Below are positions 1 to 10,110 of a stretch of 64,000 nucleotides of DNA, piece after piece. Origin of the DNA: Pseudomonas sp. B33.4 (GTDB lineage Bacteria > Pseudomonadota > Gammaproteobacteria > Pseudomonadales > Pseudomonadaceae). How positions within the stretch are numbered: the stretch's first letter is position 1; the number at the start of each line of letters is the position of its first letter. The notes beneath the pieces are model-generated. The model was not told where the DNA came from and did not search any database. It saw only the letters and a program-made list of their open reading frames with translations. A program made the translations under genes and the position numbers. The stretch is from positions 5,555,001 through 5,619,000 of the forward strand of contig NZ_CP140706.1 of the NCBI RefSeq assembly GCF_034555375.1, written 5' to 3'.

Positions 1-738
1 CAGCACTACTGCAAGGATCGCCACAAACGGCACGCGTCCTTTCAAGTCCAGCTCTTTAAAGCTGTTGTACTTGATGTTGCTGACCATCAGCATGCCGGCA
101 GCCGCGACCATCAACGCGACCAGGAACGACATCTTCGAACCCTGAATCCCGTAATCGCTGAACGCCCAGACAATCCCCGCCACGACACCGGCCGCTGCCG
201 GGCTGGCCAGACCAATGAAATAACGTTTATCGGCCGTGCCAACCTGCGTGTTGAAACGCGCCAGACGCAACGCCGCGCCCGCTACATAGATGAAGGCGAC
301 CATCCAGCCGACCTTGCCCATGTCACCCAACGCCCAGCCGAAGGCCAGCAACGCCGGTGCGACACCGAACGCGACCATGTCCGACAGCGAGTCGTACTCG
401 GCGCCAAAGGCACTTTGCGTATTGGTCATGCGCGCGACACGACCGTCGAGGCCGTCGAGCACCATGGCGACGAAAATCGCGATCGCGGCGAAAGCGAAAT
501 ACTTGCTCGCATTCGCCGAATCACCGGCACTCAACGCAGCCTGAGCGCTCATCGAGTTGATGATGGAGTAAAAGCCTGCAAACAGGTTCGCAGTGGTAAA
601 CAGATTCGGCAGCAGATAGATACCACGATGCCGGACTTTACGACCTTCTGCGTCGTGCCCTTCTTCGATGTGTTCATCGATGGGCAGCAGGCTTTCGGCG
701 TCAGAAGCCTTGTTCGGCTCTTCGGGACGTTCGCTCAT
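1..738 (-). CDS. pssA: CDP-diacylglycerol--serine O-phosphatidyltransferase, C-terminus cut by window edge
   Basis: The reverse-strand reading frame opens with MSERPEEPNKASDAESLLP at 738 and stays open to base 1, so at least 246 residues are present and the end lies outside the window. It contains the CDP-alcohol phosphotransferase signature: DGLDGRVAR, then eight residues, then GAEYDSLSD. This is the D-G-x2-A-R-x8-G-x3-D-x3-D pattern whose aspartates bind metal and CDP-diacylglycerol. Several hydrophobic membrane segments follow. The enzyme makes phosphatidylserine, the precursor of phosphatidylethanolamine, in the inner membrane. It lies downstream of ilvC in the same direction, as in P. 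aeruginosa, but the ilvC terminator at 842-869 separates them. Confidence 0.95.
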   Translation of the reverse strand, partial: MSERPEEPNKASDAESLLPIDEHIEEGHDAEGRKVRHRGIYLLPNLFTTANLFAGFYSIINSMSAQAALSAGDSANASKYFAFAAIAIFVAMVLDGLDGRVARMTNTQSAFGAEYDSLSDMVAFGVAPALLAFGWALGDMGKVGWMVAFIYVAGAALRLARFNTQVGTADKRYFIGLASPAAAGVVAGIVWAFSDYGIQGSKMSFLVALMVAAAGMLMVSNIKYNSFKELDLKGRVPFVAILAVVL

Positions 739-841
739 GGACATTACCTTGCAACGGTTTGGAGAAATTTCGACAGGTGTTTGAGGACGACAGTTCGGCC
801 ACAAACGCTGCAGCTTTATACCAGAACCAACGGCTCAAACG

Positions 842-869
842 AAAAAACGCGGCCGAGGCCGCGTTTTTT
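842..869 (-). terminator. Rho-independent terminator after ilvC
   Basis: A 13-base inverted repeat (AAAAAACGCGGCC / GGCCGCGTTTTTT) with a 2-base centre has a GC-rich core and flanking A and T runs. It lies directly after the ilvC stop codon on the minus strand and before the pssA start. Confidence 0.85.
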
Positions 870-887
870 CATACAAGGGACGGCGAC

Positions 888-1913
<1,026 letters not shown>

Positions 1914-1952
1914 CTATATATCCAGGCCGTTCAGGCCATTCGCTAATTTGGT

Positions 1953-2444
1953 TTAGATGCTGAGTACTTTGTCGCCGCGGGCAATGCCGGTCACGCCGCT
2001 ACGGACGGTTTCCAGAATCGATGCGGTGCCGATGGACTGAATGAAGCTGTCGAGCTTGTCGCTGGTACCGGTCAATTGAACGGTATACACGCTGGCACTG
2101 ACATCGACGATCTGTCCACGGTAAATATCGGTGGTGCGTTTGATCTCGGCGCGCTGGGCGCCAGTGGCCTTGACCTTGACCAGCATCAGCTCGCGCTCGA
2201 TGTGAGCGCTTTCCGACAGGTCCACCAGCTTGACCACTTCGATCAGCTTGTTCAGGTTTTTGGTGATCTGCTCAATGACTTCATCGTGGCCAACGGTGGT
2301 CAGCGTCAGACGCGACAGGGTCGGGTCTTCGGTCGGGGCCACGGTCAGGCTTTCGATGTTGTAGTTGCGCTGCGAGAACAGGCCGACTACGCGAGACAAA
2401 GCGCCGGGTTCGTTTTCCAGAAGCAAGGAAATAATGTGCCGCAT
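1953..2444 (-). CDS. ilvN: Acetolactate synthase, small regulatory subunit
   Basis: 163 residues beginning MRHIISLLLENEPGALSRVV, the characteristic ACT-domain start of this subunit (also named ilvH). An ATG at 2444 is chosen over a further-upstream in-frame codon because the conserved protein begins there and because it leaves only 2 bases after the ilvI stop. The subunit binds the large subunit, stimulates it and confers feedback inhibition by valine. The N-terminal ACT domain spans about residues 1-75, followed by the C-terminal regulatory domain. Confidence 0.96.
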   Translation of the reverse strand: MRHIISLLLENEPGALSRVVGLFSQRNYNIESLTVAPTEDPTLSRLTLTTVGHDEVIEQITKNLNKLIEVVKLVDLSESAHIERELMLVKVKATGAQRAEIKRTTDIYRGQIVDVSASVYTVQLTGTSDKLDSFIQSIGTASILETVRSGVTGIARGDKVLSI

Positions 2445-2446
2445 GA

Positions 2447-4171
2447 TTAAGTACGCTCCGTCTTGCTCAGCCACATATCGCGCATCGAGCCGTCTTTGAT
2501 CTGCATCGGATAGACGTGCTCGCTGGTGTCGACCGAAATATCGATCACCACCAGGCGATCCTTCATGGCGAACGCTTCTGCCATCTTCGACTTCAAATCT
2601 TTCGATTCGGTGATGCGTACGCCGACGTGGCCGTAGGCTTCAGCCAGCTTGACGAAGTCAGGCAGCGATTCCATGTAGGAGTGCGAGTGACGGCTGCCGT
2701 AGCTCATGTCCTGCCACTGACGAACCATCCCCAGAACACCGTTGTTCAGGATGACGATTTTTACTGGCAAGCCATATTGCAGGCAGGTCGACAGTTCCTG
2801 GATGTTCATCTGGATACTGCCTTCACCGGTGACGCAGGCAACATCGTCATCCGGGAAACTCAACTTGATGCCCATGGCCGCCGGAAAACCGAAGCCCATG
2901 GTGCCCAGACCGCCGGAGTTGATCCAGCGATTTGGCTTGTTGAACGTGTAGTACTGCGCCGCGAACATCTGGTGCTGGCCCACGTCGGAGGTGATAAAGG
3001 CGTCGCCCTTGGTCACTTCGCAGAGGGTTTCGATCACGGTCTGCGGCTTGATCAGGCTGCCGTCACCCTTTTCATAAGGGAACAAGCCGCGATCACCACG
3101 CCACTCATCAACCTGCTTCCACCAACTGGCCACGGACTCCTTGTTCGGGGTCTCGCCGATTTCCTTGAGGATCGCGACCATTTCGGTCAGGACGCTCTCA
3201 ACCGGACCAACGATAGGCACGTCAGCCTTGATGGTCTTGGAAATCGATGCCGGGTCGATGTCGATGTGGATGATCTTGGCGTTCGGGCAGAACTTCGCCG
3301 CGCCGTTGATCACGCGATCGTCGAAACGCGCGCCGACCGCGAGGATCACGTCAGCATGGTGCATCGCCAGGTTGGCGGTATAGCTGCCGTGCATGCCGAG
3401 CATGCCGATGAACTGCCGATCAGTCCCCGGGAAACCACCCAGGCCCATCAACGTGTTGGTCACGGGCAGGTTGAGCAGTTTCGCCAGTTCGGTCAGCGGT
3501 GCGGAACCGTTGCCGAGAATCACGCCGCCACCGGAGTACATGACCGGACGCTTGGCCGCGAGGAGCATTTCTGCTGCCTTGCGGATTTGCCCGGAGTGAC
3601 CGCGAACGGCTGGGCTGTAGGAGCGCAGCTTGGCTTTCTTCGGAAAGATGTATTCGAACTTCTCGGCCGGGTTGGTCATGTCTTTCGGGATATCGACCAC
3701 GACCGGCCCCGGACGACCGGATTGCGCCAGGTAGAAGGCCTTCTTCATGACTTCCGGGATTTCCGAAGCGTGTTTGATCATGAAGCTGTGCTTCACGATC
3801 GGCCGGGAAATACCGATCATGTCGGTTTCCTGGAACGCGTCGGTGCCGACCATGGTGCTTGGCACCTGACCGGAAATGATCACCATTGGAATCGAGTCCA
3901 TATAGGCGGTCGCGATACCGGTGATGGCGTTTGTGGCGCCAGGACCGGACGTCACCAATACCACGCCGGCTTTACCGGTGGCACGGGCATAACCGTCAGC
4001 CATATGGGTTGCCGCTTGTTCGTGACGAACCAGGATGTGAGTCACTTCCGGTTCTTTGAACAGGGCATCGTAAACATGCAGGAGAGCACCACCCGGGTAC
4101 CCGTAGATATATTTGACGCCTTCGTCACGCAAAAAGCGGACGAGCATCTCACCGCCAGATAAAAGCTCCAC
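2447..4171 (-). CDS. ilvI: Acetolactate synthase, large catalytic subunit
   Basis: 574 residues from a GTG at 4171. This start has a good ribosome site (AGAGGTG, six bases upstream). A GTG three codons further upstream (4180) overlaps that site and is less likely. It is a thiamine diphosphate enzyme that condenses two pyruvates, or pyruvate and 2-oxobutyrate. The N-terminal PYR domain has the YGYPGGA and HEQAA segments with the catalytic glutamate. The central domain is FAD-linked. The C-terminal PP domain has GEGSIQMN followed by the metal-binding asparagine pair. It leads the ilvI-ilvN-ilvC set and is preceded by an unusually long leader. Confidence 0.97.
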   Translation of the reverse strand: MELLSGGEMLVRFLRDEGVKYIYGYPGGALLHVYDALFKEPEVTHILVRHEQAATHMADGYARATGKAGVVLVTSGPGATNAITGIATAYMDSIPMVIISGQVPSTMVGTDAFQETDMIGISRPIVKHSFMIKHASEIPEVMKKAFYLAQSGRPGPVVVDIPKDMTNPAEKFEYIFPKKAKLRSYSPAVRGHSGQIRKAAEMLLAAKRPVMYSGGGVILGNGSAPLTELAKLLNLPVTNTLMGLGGFPGTDRQFIGMLGMHGSYTANLAMHHADVILAVGARFDDRVINGAAKFCPNAKIIHIDIDPASISKTIKADVPIVGPVESVLTEMVAILKEIGETPNKESVASWWKQVDEWRGDRGLFPYEKGDGSLIKPQTVIETLCEVTKGDAFITSDVGQHQMFAAQYYTFNKPNRWINSGGLGTMGFGFPAAMGIKLSFPDDDVACVTGEGSIQMNIQELSTCLQYGLPVKIVILNNGVLGMVRQWQDMSYGSRHSHSYMESLPDFVKLAEAYGHVGVRITESKDLKSKMAEAFAMKDRLVVIDISVDTSEHVYPMQIKDGSMRDMWLSKTERT

Positions 4172-4480
4172 GTTGTTCACCTCTAAAACGCCAGAATACC
4201 GTCCACAAAAAAGGGGCGGGTCTTAATAGGTTTACTTCTCGGCAGAGCATGAGCGACGGTGGTCGCCGACTACGTCAGCACTGACTGAGCAAGTATTGGG
4301 ATCGTCCCAAGTGTTGCGGGCCTTTCCCACCCAGCGCGAGGTAACGCGTTGCGGGTGTAACAGGTCGGCGCGGATGTGCGCCTCATGATCTACCGAGTGG
4401 GTCTGCTTCTGGCAGTCCCTCTACAGCGGACTTTGGATTCTTCTGTTTCGCCCTCTCCAAGTCAAGTCGTCTGTGTGGTT
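4172..4480 (-). promoter_or_regulatory. ilvI upstream leader with candidate promoter and small leader ORF
   Basis: About 300 bases upstream of ilvI hold no conventional gene. Reading the minus strand I see a weak sigma70-like pair, TTGACT then AAGAAT 17 bases on, near 4440-4468. A 38-codon ORF (4386 to 4270) follows, whose last 14 residues include six Leu/Ile/Val. A perfect TTGGGA-TCG-TCCCAA palindrome lies inside that ORF near 4297-4311. A leader peptide rich in branched-chain residues would suit attenuation, but I cannot find a clean terminator hairpin before the T-run at 4206-4212 and the ORF has no good ribosome site. This is a tentative reading. Confidence 0.3.
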
Positions 4481-4570
4481 AATTGTGGGTAAGCACATGA
4501 GAACGCAAGAAAAAACCTGAAAACCGCTACTCTGTTAGTGTCAATTGCGCAATTTTGCCAAGGAATCAGC

Positions 4571-4987
4571 ATGCGAACGCTCCTCCTCACTCTGCTGATC
4601 GGCCTCAGCCCATGGTGCATGGCCGCTCAAATCTACAAATGGGTCGATGCTCAAGGGGTCACCCATTTCGATGCGCAGCCGCCACCGGGTCAGCCGTCGA
4701 CGACTTTGCAGACGCCCTCCTCGACGCCGCCGAAACCGGCGGCAATGCCGGGAAGCGGTGTACTGGGCGATCAGAAAGCTATTGATGACAAGGTGAAGAA
4801 ACAGGTCGCGGATCAGCAAGCGCAGCTCAAACAGTTTTGCGAGCAGGCTCGGACGAACCTGGCCCAATTGCAGAACAATCCGCGTTTGAGGGAAGAAGTG
4901 GAGGGGCAGTTGCGCCGGCTGAACGATGCACAGCGGCAGGAGCGCATCGTCGAGGCGCAGAAACAGATAAGTGAAAACTGCCAGTAG
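4571..4987 (+). CDS. Secreted DUF4124 domain protein
   Basis: 138 residues from the ATG at 4571, which has AGGA six bases upstream; an in-frame extension to 4538 lacks such a site. A signal peptide (MRTLLLTLLIGLSPWCMA) is followed at once by the DUF4124 core IYKWVDAQGVTHFDAQPP, a short beta unit common in small periplasmic proteins. Next comes a Pro/Thr-rich linker and a charged, probably helical C-terminal half rich in Gln and Arg. The function is unknown. It is monocistronic: its stop codon lies in the loop of a terminator hairpin shared with the convergent gene. Confidence 0.85.
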   Translation: MRTLLLTLLIGLSPWCMAAQIYKWVDAQGVTHFDAQPPPGQPSTTLQTPSSTPPKPAAMPGSGVLGDQKAIDDKVKKQVADQQAQLKQFCEQARTNLAQLQNNPRLREEVEGQLRRLNDAQRQERIVEAQKQISENCQ

Positions 4988-5001
4988 CGACTGGCAGTTT
5001 T
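4974..5001. terminator. Bidirectional terminator between convergent genes
   Basis: A perfect 11-base stem (AAAACTGCCAG / CTGGCAGTTTT) with a 6-base loop is flanked by A and T runs, so it can end transcripts from both sides. The TAG of the DUF4124 gene sits in the loop. Confidence 0.8.
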
Positions 5002-5005
5002 CAAT

Positions 5006-5341
5006 TCAGCGCGAGGCAGTGATCAGCAGGTCAAACTCTTTGAGCAGCACCTGAAGCTGACGGTCCTTGCCCTGCAGGTTGCGCTGGGCGAAGACCATTT
5101 CAGCCATTTCCTGAATACCCGAGGCATTCGGCAATGGCAGATCCTGTTCGAGGATCATCTTCATCCGTGGCAGGAAGATCCATTGCAGCCACTGCTCGAA
5201 GTCCAGTGTATCGACCGAGAATGGCTCGACACTGCTCAGCGCTTCGGCCGACGGCGTAACCTCATCCCACCAGCCCTGCGTGCGCAGCTCACGCTCGATT
5301 AGCAACAGCTGATCGGCGATTTTCGGGAAACGGGCATCCAT
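5006..5341 (-). CDS. YqcC family protein
   Basis: 111 residues, all-helical in appearance, with the YqcC-family pattern: an N-terminal helix of the type RFPKIADQLLLIERELR, the motif QGWWDE, and the segment FEQWLQWIFLPRM. The role is not established; in many gammaproteobacteria the gene sits next to the pseudouridine synthase truC, but here it sits after lpoP-mrcB. The ATG at 5341 overlaps the TGA of the upstream gene by one base, which indicates translational coupling. Confidence 0.85.
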   Translation of the reverse strand: MDARFPKIADQLLLIERELRTQGWWDEVTPSAEALSSVEPFSVDTLDFEQWLQWIFLPRMKMILEQDLPLPNASGIQEMAEMVFAQRNLQGKDRQLQVLLKEFDLLITASR

Positions 5342-6090
5342 CACAGCGAAACCTTGGCCTTCTGACGGGCCTGAGCGGCGCCGGCGGAATCACCTTGTTT
5401 CTCACGGGACTGAGCAATGATTTCCCACAGATTGGCTTGCAGGTCCGGGCGACCGTTGGCCATGGTCAGCGCACGACGGGCGAACTGCTCGGCCTGTGGT
5501 GCATCACCTTGAGCCATGCGCACCTGCGCCAAACGATAAAGCACTTGCGGCTCACGTGGAGCGACGCGCTGGGCGCGTTCCAGGCTGGACGAAGCGCCAT
5601 TGAGGTCGCCACCGGCCTGTTGTTGTTGAGCTGTCGTCAGCAAGGCAAGCACCGGACCGTCCAGTTGCTCGTCTGCCGACAAGCCACCGCCACTACTGGC
5701 CGAAGGAATACCGCTCGGGGTCGACGGCATGCTGTAGCTGCCAGTGTTGATCGGCGCCGACTCAACCGCTGAAGGGTTGTACGGGCCCGGTGTGATACCT
5801 CCGGACGCAGGACCCGGCACGATCGGCGAAGAGCTGATCGGTGCAGAGGTTGTTGCGCCACCACCCGGTACCATCACCACCACGCCAGTGTCACCTTGCG
5901 GAATCGCCTGAGTCTGGCCCTGCGCAGGACGCTTGACCGTTGTTTGACGGAAACCGCCATTGGCCGAGATGCGTTCGCTGTTGGACACCGCGGTACCGGA
6001 GTCAACCACCGGAATCGAACCACGCTGTACGGTAGAGCAGCCGCTGAGCAAAGCCACGGCGGTCACCGCTGGAATCAACCACTTGTTCAC
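5341..6090 (-). CDS. lpoP: TPR lipoprotein, probable PBP1b activator LpoP
   Basis: 249 residues. The N-terminus has a lipoprotein signal with lipobox LLSGC (Cys at residue 18). A long low-complexity region rich in Gly, Ser and Pro (roughly 20-130) follows, then a TPR-like helical domain (about 140-249) with repeats such as LYRLAQVRMAQGDAPQAEQF. In P. aeruginosa the TPR lipoprotein encoded beside the PBP1b gene activates that synthase from the outer membrane. I assign the same role from gene position and architecture. It follows mrcB by 16 bases on the same strand. The flexible linker fits a protein that must span the periplasm. Confidence 0.75.
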   Translation of the reverse strand: MNKWLIPAVTAVALLSGCSTVQRGSIPVVDSGTAVSNSERISANGGFRQTTVKRPAQGQTQAIPQGDTGVVVMVPGGGATTSAPISSSPIVPGPASGGITPGPYNPSAVESAPINTGSYSMPSTPSGIPSASSGGGLSADEQLDGPVLALLTTAQQQQAGGDLNGASSSLERAQRVAPREPQVLYRLAQVRMAQGDAPQAEQFARRALTMANGRPDLQANLWEIIAQSREKQGDSAGAAQARQKAKVSL

Positions 6091-6106
6091 TTGAAACCCT
6101 CTTTGC

Positions 6107-8431
6107 TTAATTCATCCAGCCCTTGACCCAATCCATCACCGACTCGCCGGAAGCAGGCGTTTCGCCCGCGCACGCGGCGCCGGGTGGCGGTTCGCTGCCG
6201 CGAATATACGGCATCTGCACCGCCCCTGGGCAGTTGGCATCGGAGCCCTGTCCGGTCCGCGAATCGACCCACGCCTGCACGACGTTGTCCGGCTGCGGCA
6301 TGTCCAGCGGCAGCGGATCGGCCTTGCGCATGAAACTGGTCCACACCTGCAGCGCACCGGTGGCACCGGTGAACGGTGTCTTGCCGTTATCGTCGCGCCC
6401 CAGCCAGACCACCGCCAGCAGATCCTGACTGAAACCGGCGAACCAGCTGTCGCGGGAATCGTTACTGGTACCGGTCTTGCCGGCCAGCGTCAGAGTCTTG
6501 GGCAGCACGTTATAAACCGAGCTGCCGGTACCTTCGCGCATCACACGCTGCATGGCGTTCTGGATCAGATAAATGGACGCCGGATCGAAACGCTGCTCGA
6601 TCTGGAACGGATAACGCTTGAGCGGCTCGCCCTCGGCGGTCAGCACGCTGCGAATCCCGCGCATTGGCGTGTTGAATCCACCGTTGGCCAGCGTCTGGTA
6701 CATGGTCGCGACTTCGATCGGGGTCATGCCGCCAGCACCCAGCAACATCGAAGGGAACGCCGGGAACTCACGCGTTACGCCCAGACGACCGAGTGTTTTC
6801 AGCACATTCGGCACACCGACTTCCAGACCCAGACGCGAGGTCGACAGGTTGTAGGAATGCGCCAGGCCCTGATAGAGGAACACGGTGCCGTGGGAGCGGC
6901 GGTCATAGTTCTGCGGTTTCCACACCTGACCGTTCGCGCCTTTGACCGACAATGGGTCGTCCGACAGCCAACTGGTCAGGGTGTACTGACTCGGTTTCTC
7001 CAGCGCTGTCAGATAAACCGCCGGCTTGATCAACGAACCGATCGGCCGCACGGCATCCAGTGCGCGGTTGAAACCGGCGTAACTGGCTTGACGGCTGCCG
7101 ATCATCGCCTGGACTTCACCAGTTTCCGGGTTGGTCACGACCATCGCTGCTTCAACGTCATCGGAGCCTTTGCGCCCAGCCAGACGTTTGAAGGTGTCGT
7201 TGACCGACGCCTCGGCTTTCATCTGCAGAATCGGGTCGAAACTGGTGAAGATACGCAGGCCTTCTTCGGTCAAGTCTTCGTCGCGGTAGTCTTCACGCAA
7301 CTGGCGTTTGACCAGATCGATAAAGCCCGGGAACGAGCTGTCGGCAAGCTTGCCGCGCGTGGTCACCCCCAGCGGCATTTTCTTCGCCGCTTCGACCTGT
7401 TCAGCCGTCGCCACGCCTTGCTGCTCAAGCACGTCGAGCACCAGGTTGCGACGCTCCAGCGCACGCTCCGGATTGCGACGCGGGTTGTAGTAGGACGGAC
7501 CTTTGACCATGCCGACCAGCATCGCCACCTGATGCAGCTTCAGCTCGGACAATGGCTGGCCAAAGAAGAACTGGCTGGCCAGACCGAAGCCGTGCACCGC
7601 ACGCTGACCGTCCTGGCCGACGAAGACTTCGTTGAGGTAGGCCTCAAGAATTTCCTTTTTGTCGTAATGCAGCTCCAGCAGCATCGCCATCATCGCTTCG
7701 GTGAGCTTGCGGGTCAGGCTGCGTTCGTTGGTCAGGTAGAAGTTTTTCACCAACTGCTGGGTCAGCGTACTGCCGCCCTGGGTCATCTTGCCGCCAGAGG
7801 TATTGACCCAGACTGCGCGGGCAATCGACTTCGGCGACACGCCCCAGTGGCTATAAAAGTCGCGGTCTTCGACAGCGATCAGGGTTTCGAGCAGATACGG
7901 CGGCACCTGATCGAGTTTGATCAGAATGCGGTCTTCGAGGTTTTTCGGATAAATGCCGCCGATCATCAGCGGTTCGAGGCGCACCACGGAGAGTTTCGAA
8001 CCGTTGGTCGCCGACAGCTCAGCGACGTAATCGCCAGAGAAACGCACGCGTACTGGCTGCGGTTTCTCCAGACCTTCGTAAAACTGGAAGCCACGGGTAT
8101 TCAGATCGACTGTATTGCCGCTGACGGCTGCAGCACCGGGGCCATTGCTCACGGCTTCGCGGCGATAGCCGAGGGCATCGAGTTCGGTGAGGAAATCTTC
8201 CTTGCTGAGCTTTTGTCCGACGAACAGCTCAAGCGGGCGCGCGTAAACCTTGGCCGGGATGGTCCAGCGCTTGCCGGAGAACTTCTCCTGCACCACGGCA
8301 TCGAGGTAAACGGCGAAGCCGGCCAGCACCACAAGGCCGACCAGACTGAGTTTAATGGCCCAGCTCAACCACGGGCTCAGGCCCTTGGAGGGTGGTTTTT
8401 TCTTGGTACGGGGAGATCGAGTTCGAGTCAT
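6107..8431 (-). CDS. mrcB: Penicillin-binding protein 1B, bifunctional glycosyltransferase/transpeptidase
   Basis: 774 residues. A short basic cytoplasmic tail is followed by one membrane segment (about 24-45), a UB2H-like domain (about 65-150), and the GT51 glycosyltransferase with catalytic glutamate in EDRDFYSHWG (Glu188) and GGSTLTQQLVKN. The transpeptidase has the three penicillin-binding motifs: SLIK (Ser466), SYN (526-528) and KTGTS (652 on). It polymerises and cross-links peptidoglycan in the inner membrane. The next gene encodes its probable lipoprotein activator. A consensus TATAAT box lies only about nine bases upstream of the ATG, so the transcript may have almost no leader. Confidence 0.97.
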   Translation of the reverse strand: MTRTRSPRTKKKPPSKGLSPWLSWAIKLSLVGLVVLAGFAVYLDAVVQEKFSGKRWTIPAKVYARPLELFVGQKLSKEDFLTELDALGYRREAVSNGPGAAAVSGNTVDLNTRGFQFYEGLEKPQPVRVRFSGDYVAELSATNGSKLSVVRLEPLMIGGIYPKNLEDRILIKLDQVPPYLLETLIAVEDRDFYSHWGVSPKSIARAVWVNTSGGKMTQGGSTLTQQLVKNFYLTNERSLTRKLTEAMMAMLLELHYDKKEILEAYLNEVFVGQDGQRAVHGFGLASQFFFGQPLSELKLHQVAMLVGMVKGPSYYNPRRNPERALERRNLVLDVLEQQGVATAEQVEAAKKMPLGVTTRGKLADSSFPGFIDLVKRQLREDYRDEDLTEEGLRIFTSFDPILQMKAEASVNDTFKRLAGRKGSDDVEAAMVVTNPETGEVQAMIGSRQASYAGFNRALDAVRPIGSLIKPAVYLTALEKPSQYTLTSWLSDDPLSVKGANGQVWKPQNYDRRSHGTVFLYQGLAHSYNLSTSRLGLEVGVPNVLKTLGRLGVTREFPAFPSMLLGAGGMTPIEVATMYQTLANGGFNTPMRGIRSVLTAEGEPLKRYPFQIEQRFDPASIYLIQNAMQRVMREGTGSSVYNVLPKTLTLAGKTGTSNDSRDSWFAGFSQDLLAVVWLGRDDNGKTPFTGATGALQVWTSFMRKADPLPLDMPQPDNVVQAWVDSRTGQGSDANCPGAVQMPYIRGSEPPPGAACAGETPASGESVMDWVKGWMN

Positions 8432-8439
8432 GGCGGCGG

Positions 8440-8468
8440 ATTATACGCACTTTATTCATCCTCAACAG
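8440..8468 (-). promoter_or_regulatory. Candidate mrcB promoter
   Basis: On the minus strand a perfect TATAAT (8440-8445) is preceded 17 bases earlier by CTGTTG, a weak -35. The start of transcription would fall within a few bases of the mrcB ATG at 8431. Confidence 0.4.
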
Positions 8469-8482
8469 GAGCGCTCCGAGGT

Positions 8483-8510
8483 TTGCGTCAGGCTGGCGAG
8501 CGGCCATAAT
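8483..8510 (+). promoter_or_regulatory. Candidate promoter of the phosphotransferase/kinase gene
   Basis: TTGCGT (8483-8488) and CATAAT (8505-8510) are separated by 16 bases. They lie 40 bases upstream of the GTG start at 8550, in the divergent region with mrcB. Confidence 0.4.
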
Positions 8511-8549
8511 GGCGACCTCGAATTTTCCCCAGTCTCTGAAGGATCGCCC

Positions 8550-10106
8550 GTGAGCCAGTCACTGATCGCTGCCCTGCAAAACCCGGCCCTCTACCCGCAC
8601 CCTGTCGAAGGGTTTCAGGTCATCGAAACGCATATCTCGTGGGTGATCCTCACTGGCCCGTTCGCTTATAAAGTGAAGAAGCCTGTTAACTTCGGCTTCC
8701 TCGACTTCACCGGCCTCGAATCACGCGCGCATTTCTGCGCTGAAGAGCTGCGTCTGAACCAGCGCCTGACTGCTGATTTGTATCTGGAAGTGTTGCCAGT
8801 CACCGGCAGCGTTGAAGCACCGCAACTGGGCGGCGACGGCCCGGCAATCGAATATGTGCTGAAAATGCGCCAGTTCCCGCAGACCGGTTTGCTCAGCACC
8901 TTGCAAGCCAATGGCGAGCTGACTACCCAGCACATCGATGAGATGGCCGAGCAGATTGCCCGTTTCCACCTCACCGCGCCAAAAGTCCCGGCTGAACACG
9001 ACGCTGGCACTCCGGACAGCGTGATGGCGCCGGTGTCGCAAAACTTCGAGCAGATCCTGCCGTTCCTCAGCGACAAAAACGACCTGCTGCAACTCGACGC
9101 ACTGAAAGCCTGGGCCGAAAGCAGCTTCGAGCGTCTCAAGCCATTGTTCGCCCAACGCAAGGTCGAAGGCTTTACCCGTGAGTGCCACGGCGATATCCAC
9201 CTCGGTAACGCCACGATCATCGACGGCAAAGTGGTGATTTTCGATTGCATCGAGTTCAACGAACCGTTCCGCTTCACTGACGTGTGGGCTGACACCGGCT
9301 TCCTCGCGATGGACTTGGAAGACCGTGGCCTGAAATCCCTGGCGCGCCGTTTCATCAGCCAGTACCTGGAGCTGACCGGCGACTATCAAGGCCTGGAAGT
9401 GCTGAACTTCTATAAAGCCTACCGCGCACTGGTTCGCGCCAAGGTTGCACTGTTCAGCATGCCGGCGGACGCGACCCCGGTACAGCGCGCCACTACCCTG
9501 CGCCAGTACCGCAACTATGCCAACCTGGCGGAAAGCTACAGCACCATTCCTTCGCGCTTCATGGCGATCACCCACGGCGTTTCCGCTGTCGGCAAAAGCC
9601 ACGTGGCCATGCGTCTGGTCGAAGCGCTGGGCGCGATTCGTCTGCGTTCGGACGTAGAACGCAAGCGTCTGTTCGGAGAGCAAACCGTCGCCAACGACGT
9701 GCAGGCCGGCATTTACAGTGCCGACGCCAGCACCGCGACTTACGCGCGTCTGCATGAAATCGCTGAAGTGATCCTGCACGCTGGTTTCCCGGTGGTGATC
9801 GATGCCACTTACCTCAAGCGTGAGCAGCGCGACAATGCGGCGAAGATCGCCGAGGCCACCGGTACGCCATTCCTGATCCTCGACTGCAACGCGCCGCAAG
9901 CGGTGATTGAGAGCTGGCTGGCGATTCGTCAGGCGGACAAACAGGATCCGTCCGACGCCACTTTAGCCGTGATCGAAGCGCAGCAGGCCAATCGTGAACC
10001 GCTGACGCCGGAAGAAATTCTGCGCAGCAAACGCGTGCAGACCAATGAATCCGGCACGCTGGACACCGTGGTCGCGCAGATCCGTCAGCGCCTGCCCGGC
10101 CTGTAA
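8550..10106 (+). CDS. Fused aminoglycoside-phosphotransferase-like / P-loop kinase protein
   Basis: 518 residues from a GTG at 8550 with GAAGGA upstream; upstream in-frame codons overlap mrcB and lack a ribosome site. The N-terminal part (about 1-330) is a protein-kinase-like phosphotransferase: the catalytic loop reads CHGDIHLGN, followed by the metal aspartate in IFDCIEF. The C-terminal part (about 340-518) is a small AAA_33-type kinase with Walker A GVSAVGKS and the segment VVIDATYLKREQRDNA. The substrates are unknown; the family occurs widely in proteobacteria and is not a proven resistance gene. It is monocistronic and divergent from mrcB. Confidence 0.85.
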   Translation: MSQSLIAALQNPALYPHPVEGFQVIETHISWVILTGPFAYKVKKPVNFGFLDFTGLESRAHFCAEELRLNQRLTADLYLEVLPVTGSVEAPQLGGDGPAIEYVLKMRQFPQTGLLSTLQANGELTTQHIDEMAEQIARFHLTAPKVPAEHDAGTPDSVMAPVSQNFEQILPFLSDKNDLLQLDALKAWAESSFERLKPLFAQRKVEGFTRECHGDIHLGNATIIDGKVVIFDCIEFNEPFRFTDVWADTGFLAMDLEDRGLKSLARRFISQYLELTGDYQGLEVLNFYKAYRALVRAKVALFSMPADATPVQRATTLRQYRNYANLAESYSTIPSRFMAITHGVSAVGKSHVAMRLVEALGAIRLRSDVERKRLFGEQTVANDVQAGIYSADASTATYARLHEIAEVILHAGFPVVIDATYLKREQRDNAAKIAEATGTPFLILDCNAPQAVIESWLAIRQADKQDPSDATLAVIEAQQANREPLTPEEILRSKRVQTNESGTLDTVVAQIRQRLPGL

Positions 10107-10110
10107 GAAA

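Noticed and set aside
2516..4162. 548-codon open frame opposite ilvI
   Set aside because: It is a shadow of the high-GC ilvI gene: no family resemblance, no ribosome site, and ilvI itself is certain.
4200..4225. T-run before ilvI as an attenuator terminator
   Set aside because: The GC-rich stretch CCCGCCCC before it has no adjacent complement, so no stable terminator stem forms.
6857..8509. 550-codon open frame opposite mrcB
   Set aside because: Antisense shadow of mrcB; the composition (rich in His, Gln, Arg) is typical of such artefacts.
8550..10106. Antibiotic resistance phosphotransferase
   Set aside because: The phosphotransferase domain belongs to a broad chromosomal family fused to a kinase; no sign of mobility or of a known resistance enzyme.
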